This document shows positions 53,938 to 61,447 of a stretch of DNA of 64,000 bases, in pieces. The stretch is taken from contig DATHBD010000031.1 of the NCBI GenBank assembly GCA_035296325.1, positions 62,001 to 126,000 of the forward strand. Direction: 5' to 3'. Made by a program: the position numbers and the translations under genes. Under the pieces are notes generated by a model. The model did no database searches. It was not told where the DNA came from and was given only the letters and a program-made list of their open reading frames with translations. The DNA is from DATHBD01 sp035296325 (GTDB taxonomy: Bacteria; Actinomycetota; Actinomycetes; Mycobacteriales; Micromonosporaceae). Within the stretch, counting starts at the first letter, position 1. The number at the start of each line of letters is the position of its first letter.

Positions 53938-54339
53938 ATGGGTGACAGTAGCGCTGACGGCAGCGCTGACGGCAGCGCTGACAGTAGCGCTGACGGTAGC
54001 GCTGACGGCAGCGCTGACGGTAGCGGAGCCTGGCAGGTGTGGGCTGCGGCGTACGACGAGGTGCAGAACGCCCTTCCCGCGGTCGCTGACGTGGCTTGCC
54101 CGCACTGTGGCAGCCGCACGCTGCGGACAGCGTTCATGGCGGACCAGAACTCCGCGCGCGGGGTCGGCTTCTTCTGGTGCGACACGTGCCTTTTCGGAAT
54201 CGGTTTGTCCGGGGCGGCGATCCCGGCCGGCGCCCGGCCGTTGCCGTTCGGCCTGGTGGAGGACGAACTTCAGGAGTACATCCCGAATTACACCCTCGTT
54301 GCACCGAACTTCAGCGACGGGTTATCCAGCGGACGCTGA
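53938..54339 (+). CDS. Small zinc-ribbon protein with SADG tandem repeat N-terminus
   Basis: The 133-residue product starts MGDSSADGSADGSADSSADG. Six to seven SADG units (12-bp DNA repeat) are followed by a folded part with VADVACPHCGSRTLRTAFMA and FFWCDTCLFGIGL, a CPxC...CxxC zinc ribbon, then PFGLVEDELQEYIPNYTLVA. GGGAGG lies just upstream of ATG 53938. Function is unknown; a zinc-ribbon nucleic-acid or protein-binding role is possible. It is convergent with dnaE2, 10 bp apart. Confidence 0.75.
   Translation: MGDSSADGSADGSADSSADGSADGSADGSGAWQVWAAAYDEVQNALPAVADVACPHCGSRTLRTAFMADQNSARGVGFFWCDTCLFGIGLSGAAIPAGARPLPFGLVEDELQEYIPNYTLVAPNFSDGLSSGR
53950..54021 (+). repeat. 12-bp in-frame array encoding SADG (6 copies)
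   Basis: AGCGCTGACGGC/GGT units start at 53950 and recur every 12 bp, six times. They directly follow the start codon region of the zinc-ribbon gene. Confidence 0.93.
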
Positions 54340-54349
54340 GTACCCTTGG

Positions 54350-57300
54350 TCACCGGAAGTCACGAGATGACGGACGCACCGGCACGCTGAGCACGGCCAG
54401 ATGATCGGCACGGAGGTTCAACACCCCCTCGGCCTTCTCCAGGATTCCCCGCACCACCAGCGCGTTTGACGTCCTGGCAACCCGGCGGTGCCGCTGCCAC
54501 AGACCCGGACTGCACGTCACGTTGAGCATGCCGGTTTCGTCCTCCAGGTTGATGAAGGTGACCCCGGCCGCGGTGGCCGGTCGCTGGCGGTGGGTCACGA
54601 TGCCGCCGACGAAGACCCGTCGGCCGTGCTCCACCTCCGCGAGCCGGACAATCGACACGGCTCCGATCCGGCTGAGGTACTCCCTGACGAACTGCACCGG
54701 GTGCGCGTCCGGCGCGAGGCCGGTCGACCATACGTCAGCGACCATGCGTTCAATCGCGTCCATGCCAGGCAGCATCGGCGCCGAGCCGGGGACCGTGCCA
54801 CTACCCGAACCGGTGACCGTACCGGGCAGCCGATCCGGCCGTTCCTGCGCCGCCGCGCCCGCTGCCCACAGCGCGGCACGCCGGGTCAGACCGAAGCAGG
54901 CAAAGGCGTCAGCGGTGGCGAGCGCCTCCATCTGCGCGGCGCTCAGCCCGGTGCGCCGGACCAGATCCGCCATATCGGTGTAGGGGCCGCCGGCGACCCG
55001 TTCCGCCTCGATCCGGTCCGCCACCTCGTCGCCAAGGGTTCGCACGGCCCGCAGCCCCATCCGCACCACCGGCCCGCCCCGCCCCCAATCCTCTGGCGGA
55101 GCCTTCGGACCGTTGCGCGCGCCGCCATGATGAAGGCGAAGTCGCTCGACCGCCCCCTCGCGGGAGAGCGGTTCAGGCAACGGCGGTTCGGGGAGCGGCG
55201 GTTCGGGGAGCGGCGGTCCGGGGAGCGGCGGTCCGGGGAGCGGCGGTTCGAGCACGGCCATCGCGTTACTGGCATTGATGTCGGGCCGAAGGACCGTCAC
55301 GCCATGCCGACGAGCATCGTCCGCAAGAGACTGCGGCGAGTAGAAGCCCATCGGCTGCGCGTTGAGCAGGGCGGCGCAGAACGCGGCCGGGTGGTAGCGC
55401 TTGAGCCACGACGACGCGTACACCAGGTACGCGAAACTCATCGCGTGGCTCTCCGGAAAGCCATAATTCGCGAAGGCCGCCAGCTTGTCGTAGAGGTCAT
55501 CGGCGAGCGTGCCGGTGATGTCGTTGGCGGCCATCCCCTGGTACAGCCGGTCGCGGATCCGATCCATCCGCTCCTGCGATCGTTTGGACCCCATCGCCCG
55601 ACGCAACTCGTCGGACTCGGCCGGGGTGAACCCCGCGACATCGATTGCCATCTGCATGAGCTGCTCCTGGAAGAGCGGCACCCCCTTCGTCTTCTTCAGC
55701 GACGCCTCGAGCTTGGGATGCGGGTAGGTGATCTCCTCCAGGTTGTTGGCCCGGCGGATGTACGGGTGCACCGAGCCGCCCTGGATCGGGCCTGGCCGGA
55801 TGAGCGCCACCTCCACCACCAGGTCGTAGAACTTCCGTGGCTTGAGTCGGGGCAGGGTCGCCATCTGCGCCCGGCTCTCCACCTGGAACACCCCGACCGA
55901 GTCCGCGCGGCACAGCATGTCGTAGACCTCTGGGTCGTCCAACTCGAGCGTGCCGATGTCCAGCGTCGAGTCGATCATGTCGAACGCATAGTGCAGCGCC
56001 GAGAGCATCCCCAGCCCGAGCAGGTCGAACTTGACCAACCCCACCGAGGCGCAGTCGTCCTTGTCCCACTGCAGGACGGTGCGGTCCTTCATCCGCGCGT
56101 GCTCGACCGGGCACACCTCGATCACCGGCCGGTCACAGATCACCATGCCGCCGGAGTGGATCCCCAGATGACGCGGAAACGTCTGGAGCTGATTGGCGTA
56201 CTCGACGATGTGCGCGGGAATGTCCTCCACCTCGGCAACCGCCGCCGCGCCGCCACCGCCCCCAGCACCACCACCACCAGCACCAGCACCAGCACCAGCA
56301 CCAGCACCAGCACCAACACCAACACCAACACCAACGCTCCCCCAGCGGTCGATCTGCTTACTCCAGGCGTCCTGCTGGCCGGGCGAGTACCCGAACGCCT
56401 TGGCGATGTCACGCACCGCCGAGCGTGGCCGGTACGAGATGACGTTGGCGACCTGGGCGGTGTGCGTCCGGCCGTACTTCTGATAAACGTGCTGGATCGC
56501 CTCCTCCCGCCGGTCGGACTCGATGTCGATGTCGATGTCGGGTGGCCCGTCGCGCTCCGGGGAGAGGAATCGCTCGAAGAGCATCCCCCACCGCACCGCA
56601 TCGACGTTGGTAATCCCGAGCGCGTAGCAGACCGCCGAGTTGGCCGCCGAGCCCCGCCCCTGGCAGTAGATGTCGTTGTCTTTGCAGAACCTCACAATGT
56701 CGTACACGACGAGGAAGTAACCGGGGAACTCCAGCTCCTCGATGAGCTTCAGCTCGTGGTCGAGTTGGGCGTACGCGTCTGGACGCTCGGCACGGGTGCC
56801 GTAGCGCCGCTGAGCACCCGTCTCGGTGAGCCGGCGCAGCCAGTCCATTTCGGAGAGTCCGGGCTCGGGGACCGGGTAGTCCGGCAGCCGTGGCGCGACG
56901 AGATCAAGGTCGAAAGCGAGTTCCAGGCCGTACTCGGCGGCCCGGTCGACAGCTCCGGGAAACGCCGCGAACCGAGCCGCCATCTCAGCTCCGCTACGCA
57001 GGTGGGCCGTGCCGGCAGCCGGCAGCCATCCGTCGATCTCGTCGAGCGAACGCCGGGCCCGCACCGCCGCCAAGGCGGTGGCCAGCCGACGTCGGCCCGG
57101 GACGGCGTAGTGCACGTTGTTCGTCGCTACCGTGGGCAGCCCGGCCGCGGCCGCGAGTCGGGCCAGGGCATCGTTGCGCTCGTCGTCGTCGGGGTGGGCG
57201 TGATCGGTCAGCTCGACGGCCACGTGCTCGGCGCCGAACAGCGCAACGAGTCGGTCCAACTCGGCGGCGGCCGCGGTTGGCCCGTCGCGGAGTAGCGCCG

Positions 57301-58306
57301 CTGGGACGTGGCCCTTCCGGCAACCGGTGAGCACCAGCACGTGCTCGCGCAACGCGGCGGCGGCTTGCTCCAGGTCGTACACCGGACGACCCTTCTCCCC
57401 GCCACGCAGGTGCGCCTCGCTGATCACGCGGGCCAGCCGGGCGTACCCCTGCGGTCCGCGGGCCAGCACAAGCAGGTGGCGCCCCGCGGGATCCGGCTCG
57501 CCGGTGCGTGCGTCTGCTCGGCCGGCGCCACCGGCAGCTTTCCCACCGGCAGCTTTCTCACCGGCAGCTTCCCCACCGGCGGCTCGGCCACCTCGACGGC
57601 CGGCGACTCGGCCGGACGCTCGGCCGTCTGCCCGGCCGGCTGCCCGGCCGGCTGCCCGGCGCGGATCGGGGAGACCCAGCGACAGCTCGGCCCCGAAGAT
57701 GGTCTTGACCTCTAGCGCCCGAGCCGCCTCAGCGAATCGCACCACCCCGTAGAACCCATCATGATCGGTGATTGCCACCGCCGACAGGCCAAGCCGCGCC
57801 GCCTGCTCGGCAAGCTCCTCGGGGTGGCTCGCCCCGTCCAGGAAGCTGAAGTTGGAGTGGCAGTGCAACTCGGCGTAAGCCTGGCTCCTCTTTCGCCGAG
57901 TCCCATCCCGCTGCGTCCCGTCCCGCTGCGTCCCGTCCCGCTGCGTCCCGTCCAGTTCCGCCGGCGCCTGGTACTCCGGCCGCTTGCGCGACCACGCCGG
58001 GGAGTCGCCGCCATCGCCGGTCGGGGCGAGCACGTCGGGGACGAGGCCCAGCGGTGGGGGCGCCCAGCCCCCGCCGTCCCGCCTGCGGTGTGCGTCCCGC
58101 CTGCGGCGTGCCGCATCCGGACCCGCCGGCTTCGAACTGCCAGAGCCAGCACCACCAGAGCCAGCACCACCAGAGCCAGCACCATCAGAGCCAGCACCAT
58201 CAGAGCCAGGATTGGCAGAGCCGGAGCTGGCTGATTCTCGACGACGACGCCCGGAGAGCCTGCGCTCCAGCTCCGACCAAGGAATGTCTGGATTGTTGAA
58301 GCCCAC
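54350..58306 (-). CDS. dnaE2: Error-prone DNA polymerase DnaE2 with five in-frame repeat arrays
   Basis: The 1318-residue C-family polymerase is about 200 residues longer than typical DnaE2. It starts at GTG (MGFNNPDIPWSELERRLSGR), with AGGAGG 7 nt upstream; this N-terminus is typical. The PHP region contains YAELHCHSNFSFLDGASHPE. Catalytic Asp residues lie in GPPDIDIDIESDRREE (about 587). The palm/fingers include RRAMGSKRSQERMDR and FPESHAMSFAYLVYASSWLK. A C-terminal OB fold has VFVGGIVTHRQRP. It performs mutagenic lesion bypass with ImuA'/ImuB. The extra length is GAGSD, DGTQR, Ala/Gly/Lys, Val-Gly/Ala-Gly and PPLPE repeats. Confidence 0.97.
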   Translation of the reverse strand: MGFNNPDIPWSELERRLSGRRRRESASSGSANPGSDGAGSDGAGSGGAGSGGAGSGSSKPAGPDAARRRRDAHRRRDGGGWAPPPLGLVPDVLAPTGDGGDSPAWSRKRPEYQAPAELDGTQRDGTQRDGTQRDGTRRKRSQAYAELHCHSNFSFLDGASHPEELAEQAARLGLSAVAITDHDGFYGVVRFAEAARALEVKTIFGAELSLGLPDPRRAAGRAAGRADGRASGRVAGRRGGRAAGGEAAGEKAAGGKAAGGAGRADARTGEPDPAGRHLLVLARGPQGYARLARVISEAHLRGGEKGRPVYDLEQAAAALREHVLVLTGCRKGHVPAALLRDGPTAAAAELDRLVALFGAEHVAVELTDHAHPDDDERNDALARLAAAAGLPTVATNNVHYAVPGRRRLATALAAVRARRSLDEIDGWLPAAGTAHLRSGAEMAARFAAFPGAVDRAAEYGLELAFDLDLVAPRLPDYPVPEPGLSEMDWLRRLTETGAQRRYGTRAERPDAYAQLDHELKLIEELEFPGYFLVVYDIVRFCKDNDIYCQGRGSAANSAVCYALGITNVDAVRWGMLFERFLSPERDGPPDIDIDIESDRREEAIQHVYQKYGRTHTAQVANVISYRPRSAVRDIAKAFGYSPGQQDAWSKQIDRWGSVGVGVGVGAGAGAGAGAGAGGGGAGGGGGAAAVAEVEDIPAHIVEYANQLQTFPRHLGIHSGGMVICDRPVIEVCPVEHARMKDRTVLQWDKDDCASVGLVKFDLLGLGMLSALHYAFDMIDSTLDIGTLELDDPEVYDMLCRADSVGVFQVESRAQMATLPRLKPRKFYDLVVEVALIRPGPIQGGSVHPYIRRANNLEEITYPHPKLEASLKKTKGVPLFQEQLMQMAIDVAGFTPAESDELRRAMGSKRSQERMDRIRDRLYQGMAANDITGTLADDLYDKLAAFANYGFPESHAMSFAYLVYASSWLKRYHPAAFCAALLNAQPMGFYSPQSLADDARRHGVTVLRPDINASNAMAVLEPPLPGPPLPGPPLPEPPLPEPPLPEPLSREGAVERLRLHHGGARNGPKAPPEDWGRGGPVVRMGLRAVRTLGDEVADRIEAERVAGGPYTDMADLVRRTGLSAAQMEALATADAFACFGLTRRAALWAAGAAAQERPDRLPGTVTGSGSGTVPGSAPMLPGMDAIERMVADVWSTGLAPDAHPVQFVREYLSRIGAVSIVRLAEVEHGRRVFVGGIVTHRQRPATAAGVTFINLEDETGMLNVTCSPGLWQRHRRVARTSNALVVRGILEKAEGVLNLRADHLAVLSVPVRPSSRDFR
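55181..55255 (-). repeat. 15-bp array in dnaE2 encoding PPLPE/PPLPG (5 copies)
   Basis: CGGCGGT(T/C)CGGGGAG starts at 55181, 55196, 55211, 55226 and 55241. The alternating T/C variants suggest pairwise duplication. It is inserted after INASNAMAVLE. Confidence 0.95.
56275..56334 (-). repeat. 6-bp microsatellite in dnaE2 encoding (AG)n then (VG)n (10 units)
   Basis: Six CACCAG then four CACCAA units (plus strand) are translated on the minus strand as VGVGVGVG followed by AGAGAG. It precedes a Gly-rich stretch and the VEDIPAHIVEYANQL segment of the fingers region. Confidence 0.95.
57529..57588 (-). repeat. 15-bp array in the dnaE2 PHP region (4 copies)
   Basis: CACCGGCAGCTTTCC-type units start at 57529, 57544, 57559 and 57574; translated as GEAAG/EKAAG/GKAAG. 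Adjacent 12-bp GGCCGGCTGCCC units extend the low-complexity region to about 57660. Confidence 0.9.
57901..57955 (-). repeat. 15-bp array in dnaE2 encoding DGTQR (3.7 copies)
   Basis: TCCCGTCCCGCTGCG units start at 57901 (one mismatch), 57916, 57931 and 57946. The array lies just before the PHP domain start YAELHCHSNF. Confidence 0.93.
58140..58210 (-). repeat. 15-bp array near the dnaE2 N-terminus encoding GAGS(G/D) (4.7 copies)
   Basis: CCAGAGCCAGCACCA units start at 58140 and recur every 15 bp, with T substitutions in later units. They lie between the conserved N-terminal helix and the PHP domain. Confidence 0.95.
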
Positions 58307-58450
58307 AGTCGCACCTCCTCACAATCACGCCGAGCGCTCTCAGCAGGGAACTCAGCCCGGCGCGAGAGTCGTCGGGCGGTGCGTGTGTAGACCCACCGGC
58401 ATGCGCGTCCGCACCTGAGAAGGCATGGATTGAAACGACTCCGGCACCGA

Positions 58451-59782
58451 TCACTCTCGGTGGTGGTAGAGGTTGCGTTGGGGCCGTTGCTGCGGGTCGA
58501 TGTAGGACGGGGGGATGAACTCGGGTCGCTTGTCCTCCGGGTTGATCCTGACTTGCCAGTCGCTGTGATGGATCAGTCGGTGATGGTGCCCGCACAGCAA
58601 CACGCCGTTGTCGAGGCTGGTCGAGCCGCCGTCCGCCCAGTGCACGACGTGATGCCCGTCGCACCAACGCGGCGGACGGTCACAGGCGGGGAATGCACAG
58701 CCGCGGTCACGCAGGACGAGCGCCCGACGCAGCGGACCGGCGATGAGGCGACGTTCCCGACCCACATCAAGGACCTGACCGCTGCCACCCAGAACGGCGG
58801 GAATGATCCCAGCGTCACAGGCCAGCCGACGGGCAGTGGCGCCGCCGAGCAGACCTCCGTCATCAAGCGTTGCCAGCCCAAGCGTTGCCGGACCAACAGC
58901 CGCCGGGCTCATCCGGGTGCGCAGGACGTCAATATCCATGGTGACGACAATTTGCGGCCGATCACCACCGTTGTCGGGAAGCTCCCCGCACGAACCCGCG
59001 AGACGGCCAATGTCGACGAGAGCGTCGGCCCGACGCTGCGCCGCAGTCCGGATATCGGGCCCTTCATTCAACGGCGTGGCCCGTGGGGCACACAGCGGGT
59101 CCAGAGCCGCCCGGATGATCGCAGCGCCTTCCCTGTCCAACCAACCGGTCAGGCGAACCTGACTGGTCCCCGCCAGATCAGTCAGCCATACACCTCGACG
59201 GGCTCGGGCCCGCTGCTCGGCCCGGTCCAGATCAGCAGCGGCCCTTTCCTCGACCCACTCCGGAGCGATCCGCTCACACAGCCGCTGCCCTAACGTGCCA
59301 AGCTCCCGGGGACCGAACACCGCTGCCTGATCAAGCAGGAACCGCTCACCATCCACCCGCACCTGCGCTGGCACATCAGCCGGGAGATCCGCGACGACCT
59401 GGGCGATCACCCGCGCCTGATCGGCATTGACCTCCCCCGCCGCGAGGGCCGCGCCGGTACCGGGCAGGTCACGGTCCAACACCGTAGCGAGCTGCGTCAT
59501 CCGCGCCGCCGTACCCGCCCCGACCCGATACCGGTCCCGCAACCACGCCGTCGTACTCGATGCGCCCTGCCCCACCCCGACACCACGGGCATCTAGCTCA
59601 CGAACCAGGGTCAATTGCAGCGCCGCGACCTTCGACGCCACCACCTGCGCACGATCCAACCAATCGACCAGGCAGGCATCCGACTGGGCCCACACCGACG
59701 TCGACAGACACGCATCCGCGACCCCGTCGAGCTCAGCCAGCACGTCGCCCATGACCAGGACGCTACGCACCCGGTACGACAT
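58451..59782 (-). CDS. DUF222/HNH endonuclease (13E12-family) protein inserted between imuB and dnaE2
   Basis: The 443-residue product has an N-terminal DUF222 helical domain (LAELDGVADACLSTSVWAQS; VVASKVAALQLTLVRELDAR; DRYRVGAGTAARMTQLATVL), a middle region, and a C-terminal HNH nuclease motif: CAFPACDRPPRWCDGHHVVH, WADGGSTSLDNGVLLCGHHH. Zinc-binding Cys pairs flank the HNH His-Asn-His. These 13E12 proteins are multicopy and mobile-like in actinobacteria (REP13E12 in mycobacteria). It starts 26 bp after imuB on the same strand. M11 (59752) is an alternative start. By eye, third positions are less GC-rich than in its neighbours. Confidence 0.9.
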   Translation of the reverse strand: MSYRVRSVLVMGDVLAELDGVADACLSTSVWAQSDACLVDWLDRAQVVASKVAALQLTLVRELDARGVGVGQGASSTTAWLRDRYRVGAGTAARMTQLATVLDRDLPGTGAALAAGEVNADQARVIAQVVADLPADVPAQVRVDGERFLLDQAAVFGPRELGTLGQRLCERIAPEWVEERAAADLDRAEQRARARRGVWLTDLAGTSQVRLTGWLDREGAAIIRAALDPLCAPRATPLNEGPDIRTAAQRRADALVDIGRLAGSCGELPDNGGDRPQIVVTMDIDVLRTRMSPAAVGPATLGLATLDDGGLLGGATARRLACDAGIIPAVLGGSGQVLDVGRERRLIAGPLRRALVLRDRGCAFPACDRPPRWCDGHHVVHWADGGSTSLDNGVLLCGHHHRLIHHSDWQVRINPEDKRPEFIPPSYIDPQQRPQRNLYHHRE

Positions 59783-59788
59783 TTTCTA

Positions 59789-59800
59789 GTACAAGTGTAC
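59789..59800 (-). promoter_or_regulatory. LexA-like palindrome upstream of the DUF222/HNH gene
   Basis: On the minus strand GTAC-ACTT-GTAC lies 6 nt upstream of the ATG, with the same N4 spacing as the LexA box at 63808-63823 (GAAC-GCTT-GTTC) but GTAC instead of GAAC/GTTC. It could be a diverged SOS box or another regulator's site. Confidence 0.3.
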
Positions 59801-59808
59801 GAAGGACT

Positions 59809-61431
59809 TCAGTCATAACTGGCCTGGACGGTCCACTGCCCGGCAGCGAGGACGAGCAGCAGCGCGCGCCCGTCGGCCAGTACCATCTGAAACCGCGCGC
59901 ACCGGTGCGCCTCCTCAGCCGCCCACCACCGCTCATCGAGCGGCCACGGGCCGGCCCAGCCGAGTACCTCCACCGCGGGTTGGCGACCAACCGCGACCCT
60001 CGCCGGCGCTCCGGTGAGCGAAAGCCGGCCGGTGACCCCTACGAGCGCGCCGCCGGCGTCGTACACGACGGCCGGAATCGGCTCGGGGTAGACCGTAGCC
60101 GGAGCTGGCGGTGGCAGCGTGCCCGGCCAAGGCGGCTCCGCCGGGCGGATCGGGGTCGGTTCGTCCCCCCAGGGCACCAGTCGGACCCGGTCGCCGGGGG
60201 TACGCCCACCGCCGAGCACCGGTGTGAGCACCGCCTCGGGACCGAGCAGCCCCTGCACCCGGGTAAGTGCCCGCGCCGCCCGCTCACGCTCCTCTCCCAC
60301 CTCGCCCCAGAGCCCGGGTTGCAGCCCGACGGCCGCAATCAGTCCTTCCGGGGTGAGTCGAAGCCTGGCGATGCCGGCGGTCGGCACCTCCAACGCACCA
60401 CGCTCGAACGCACCACGATCGAACGCACCACGATCGGCACCGATAAGCCCGCCACCCGCGCGCCGGCCGCCGGTAAGCCAGCCGCCGGTAAGCCAGCCGT
60501 CGAGCTGCCAGCGCACCCGGTCGGCGATGGCGGCCACACTGAGCGTGCCGTCGTGGCGCCAGGTGCGCCGCAGTTCCTCACCGGCCTCGGTATGCGCCTC
60601 GATGGCCAACCTGGTGCAGGCCAGCCCGTGCGTGGTGAGCCGGGCGTGCAACCGCTCGGCGAGCCGACGTGCGGCGAATGCAGCGACGTCGATGCGATCG
60701 ATCGGCTCGTCGAACGATTCCACGCTGTCAAGGTTGGGTGGGACCAGTCTCGGCGCAAGAATGTGGTCGTCGAGTCCGGCTGCCAGCCGGTGCGCGGCGG
60801 CGGCGGCAAACCCGAACCGGGCGAGGACGTCCCCGGCGGGCAGGGCCGCGAAGGCACCGAGCGTACGGATACCGAGGCGGCGCAGCAGATCCACAAGCGT
60901 TGGGTGCCCGATCGTGGCGATGTCGAGCCCCGACAGGAACGCCGCGGTCTGCCCAGCCGGCACCAGGCGCCCGGCTCGGGCTGCCAATCCGGCGGCGAAC
61001 GTACCGTCGGCGATGCCGACCTGCGCCTCCACCTCGCACCGCTGGGCCACCTGCTCCACGAGGCGCTCCGCCGCCCCGTCCTCGCCGCCGAAGTACCGGG
61101 CCGGGCCTCTGGCAGCGAGCGCGCACGCTCCTGGGCGCAGCACCTCGACCGCGGGCGCTACCTCCTCCACCGCCGCCACGACCGGCTCGAACGCCCGGGC
61201 ATCGCGGCCGGCGTCGTACTCCACCACGGCCAGCGCCGGACAACGCCCCTGCGCCTCCCGCTTGCGCAGGCCCCGGTGTACCCCTTCGGCACGGGCTGCC
61301 GGTGAGCAGGCGAGCACGCGGTTGGCGTACAGCACCGCCACCGGTCCCCGGGCCGGCACTCCGTCCACAAGCTCAGCCGCGATCACGGGCCAGTCCGGAC
61401 ACCAGACGACCAGGGTACGAGTCGCGCTCAC
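59809..61431 (-). CDS. imuB: ImuB: inactive Y-family polymerase-like mutasome hub
   Basis: The 540-residue product starts at GTG (MSATRTLVVWCPDWPVIAAE). The Y-family fold is preserved (VAVLYANRVLACSPAARAEG, KREAQGRCPALAVVEYDAGR, HhH-like DLLRRLGIRTLGAFAALPAG), but the catalytic acidic motifs are absent: VWCPDWPVIA replaces DMDAFYASVE, and ACALAARGPARYFGG replaces SLDEAFLD. That is the ImuB signature. ImuB binds the beta clamp, DnaE2 and ImuA'; a QLLRRLGI-type clamp motif is not certain. Two short 15-bp arrays (WLTGG; DRGAF) are present. It follows imuA' by 16 bp. Confidence 0.95.
   Translation of the reverse strand: MSATRTLVVWCPDWPVIAAELVDGVPARGPVAVLYANRVLACSPAARAEGVHRGLRKREAQGRCPALAVVEYDAGRDARAFEPVVAAVEEVAPAVEVLRPGACALAARGPARYFGGEDGAAERLVEQVAQRCEVEAQVGIADGTFAAGLAARAGRLVPAGQTAAFLSGLDIATIGHPTLVDLLRRLGIRTLGAFAALPAGDVLARFGFAAAAAHRLAAGLDDHILAPRLVPPNLDSVESFDEPIDRIDVAAFAARRLAERLHARLTTHGLACTRLAIEAHTEAGEELRRTWRHDGTLSVAAIADRVRWQLDGWLTGGWLTGGRRAGGGLIGADRGAFDRGAFERGALEVPTAGIARLRLTPEGLIAAVGLQPGLWGEVGEERERAARALTRVQGLLGPEAVLTPVLGGGRTPGDRVRLVPWGDEPTPIRPAEPPWPGTLPPPAPATVYPEPIPAVVYDAGGALVGVTGRLSLTGAPARVAVGRQPAVEVLGWAGPWPLDERWWAAEEAHRCARFQMVLADGRALLLVLAAGQWTVQASYD
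60398..60500 (-). repeat. Two short 15-bp in-frame repeats in imuB
   Basis: CCACG(C/A)TCGAACGCA units (translated AFDRG/AFERG) occur at about 60398-60440. GGTAAGCCAGCCGCC units (GGWLT) occur at about 60470-60500. Both lie in the fingers-to-little-finger linker region. Confidence 0.8.
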
Positions 61432-61447
61432 CCTGCCACTCTCGCGC

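Noticed and set aside
54488..57295. 935-codon plus-strand open frame opposite dnaE2
   Set aside because: Antisense shadow of a conserved polymerase.
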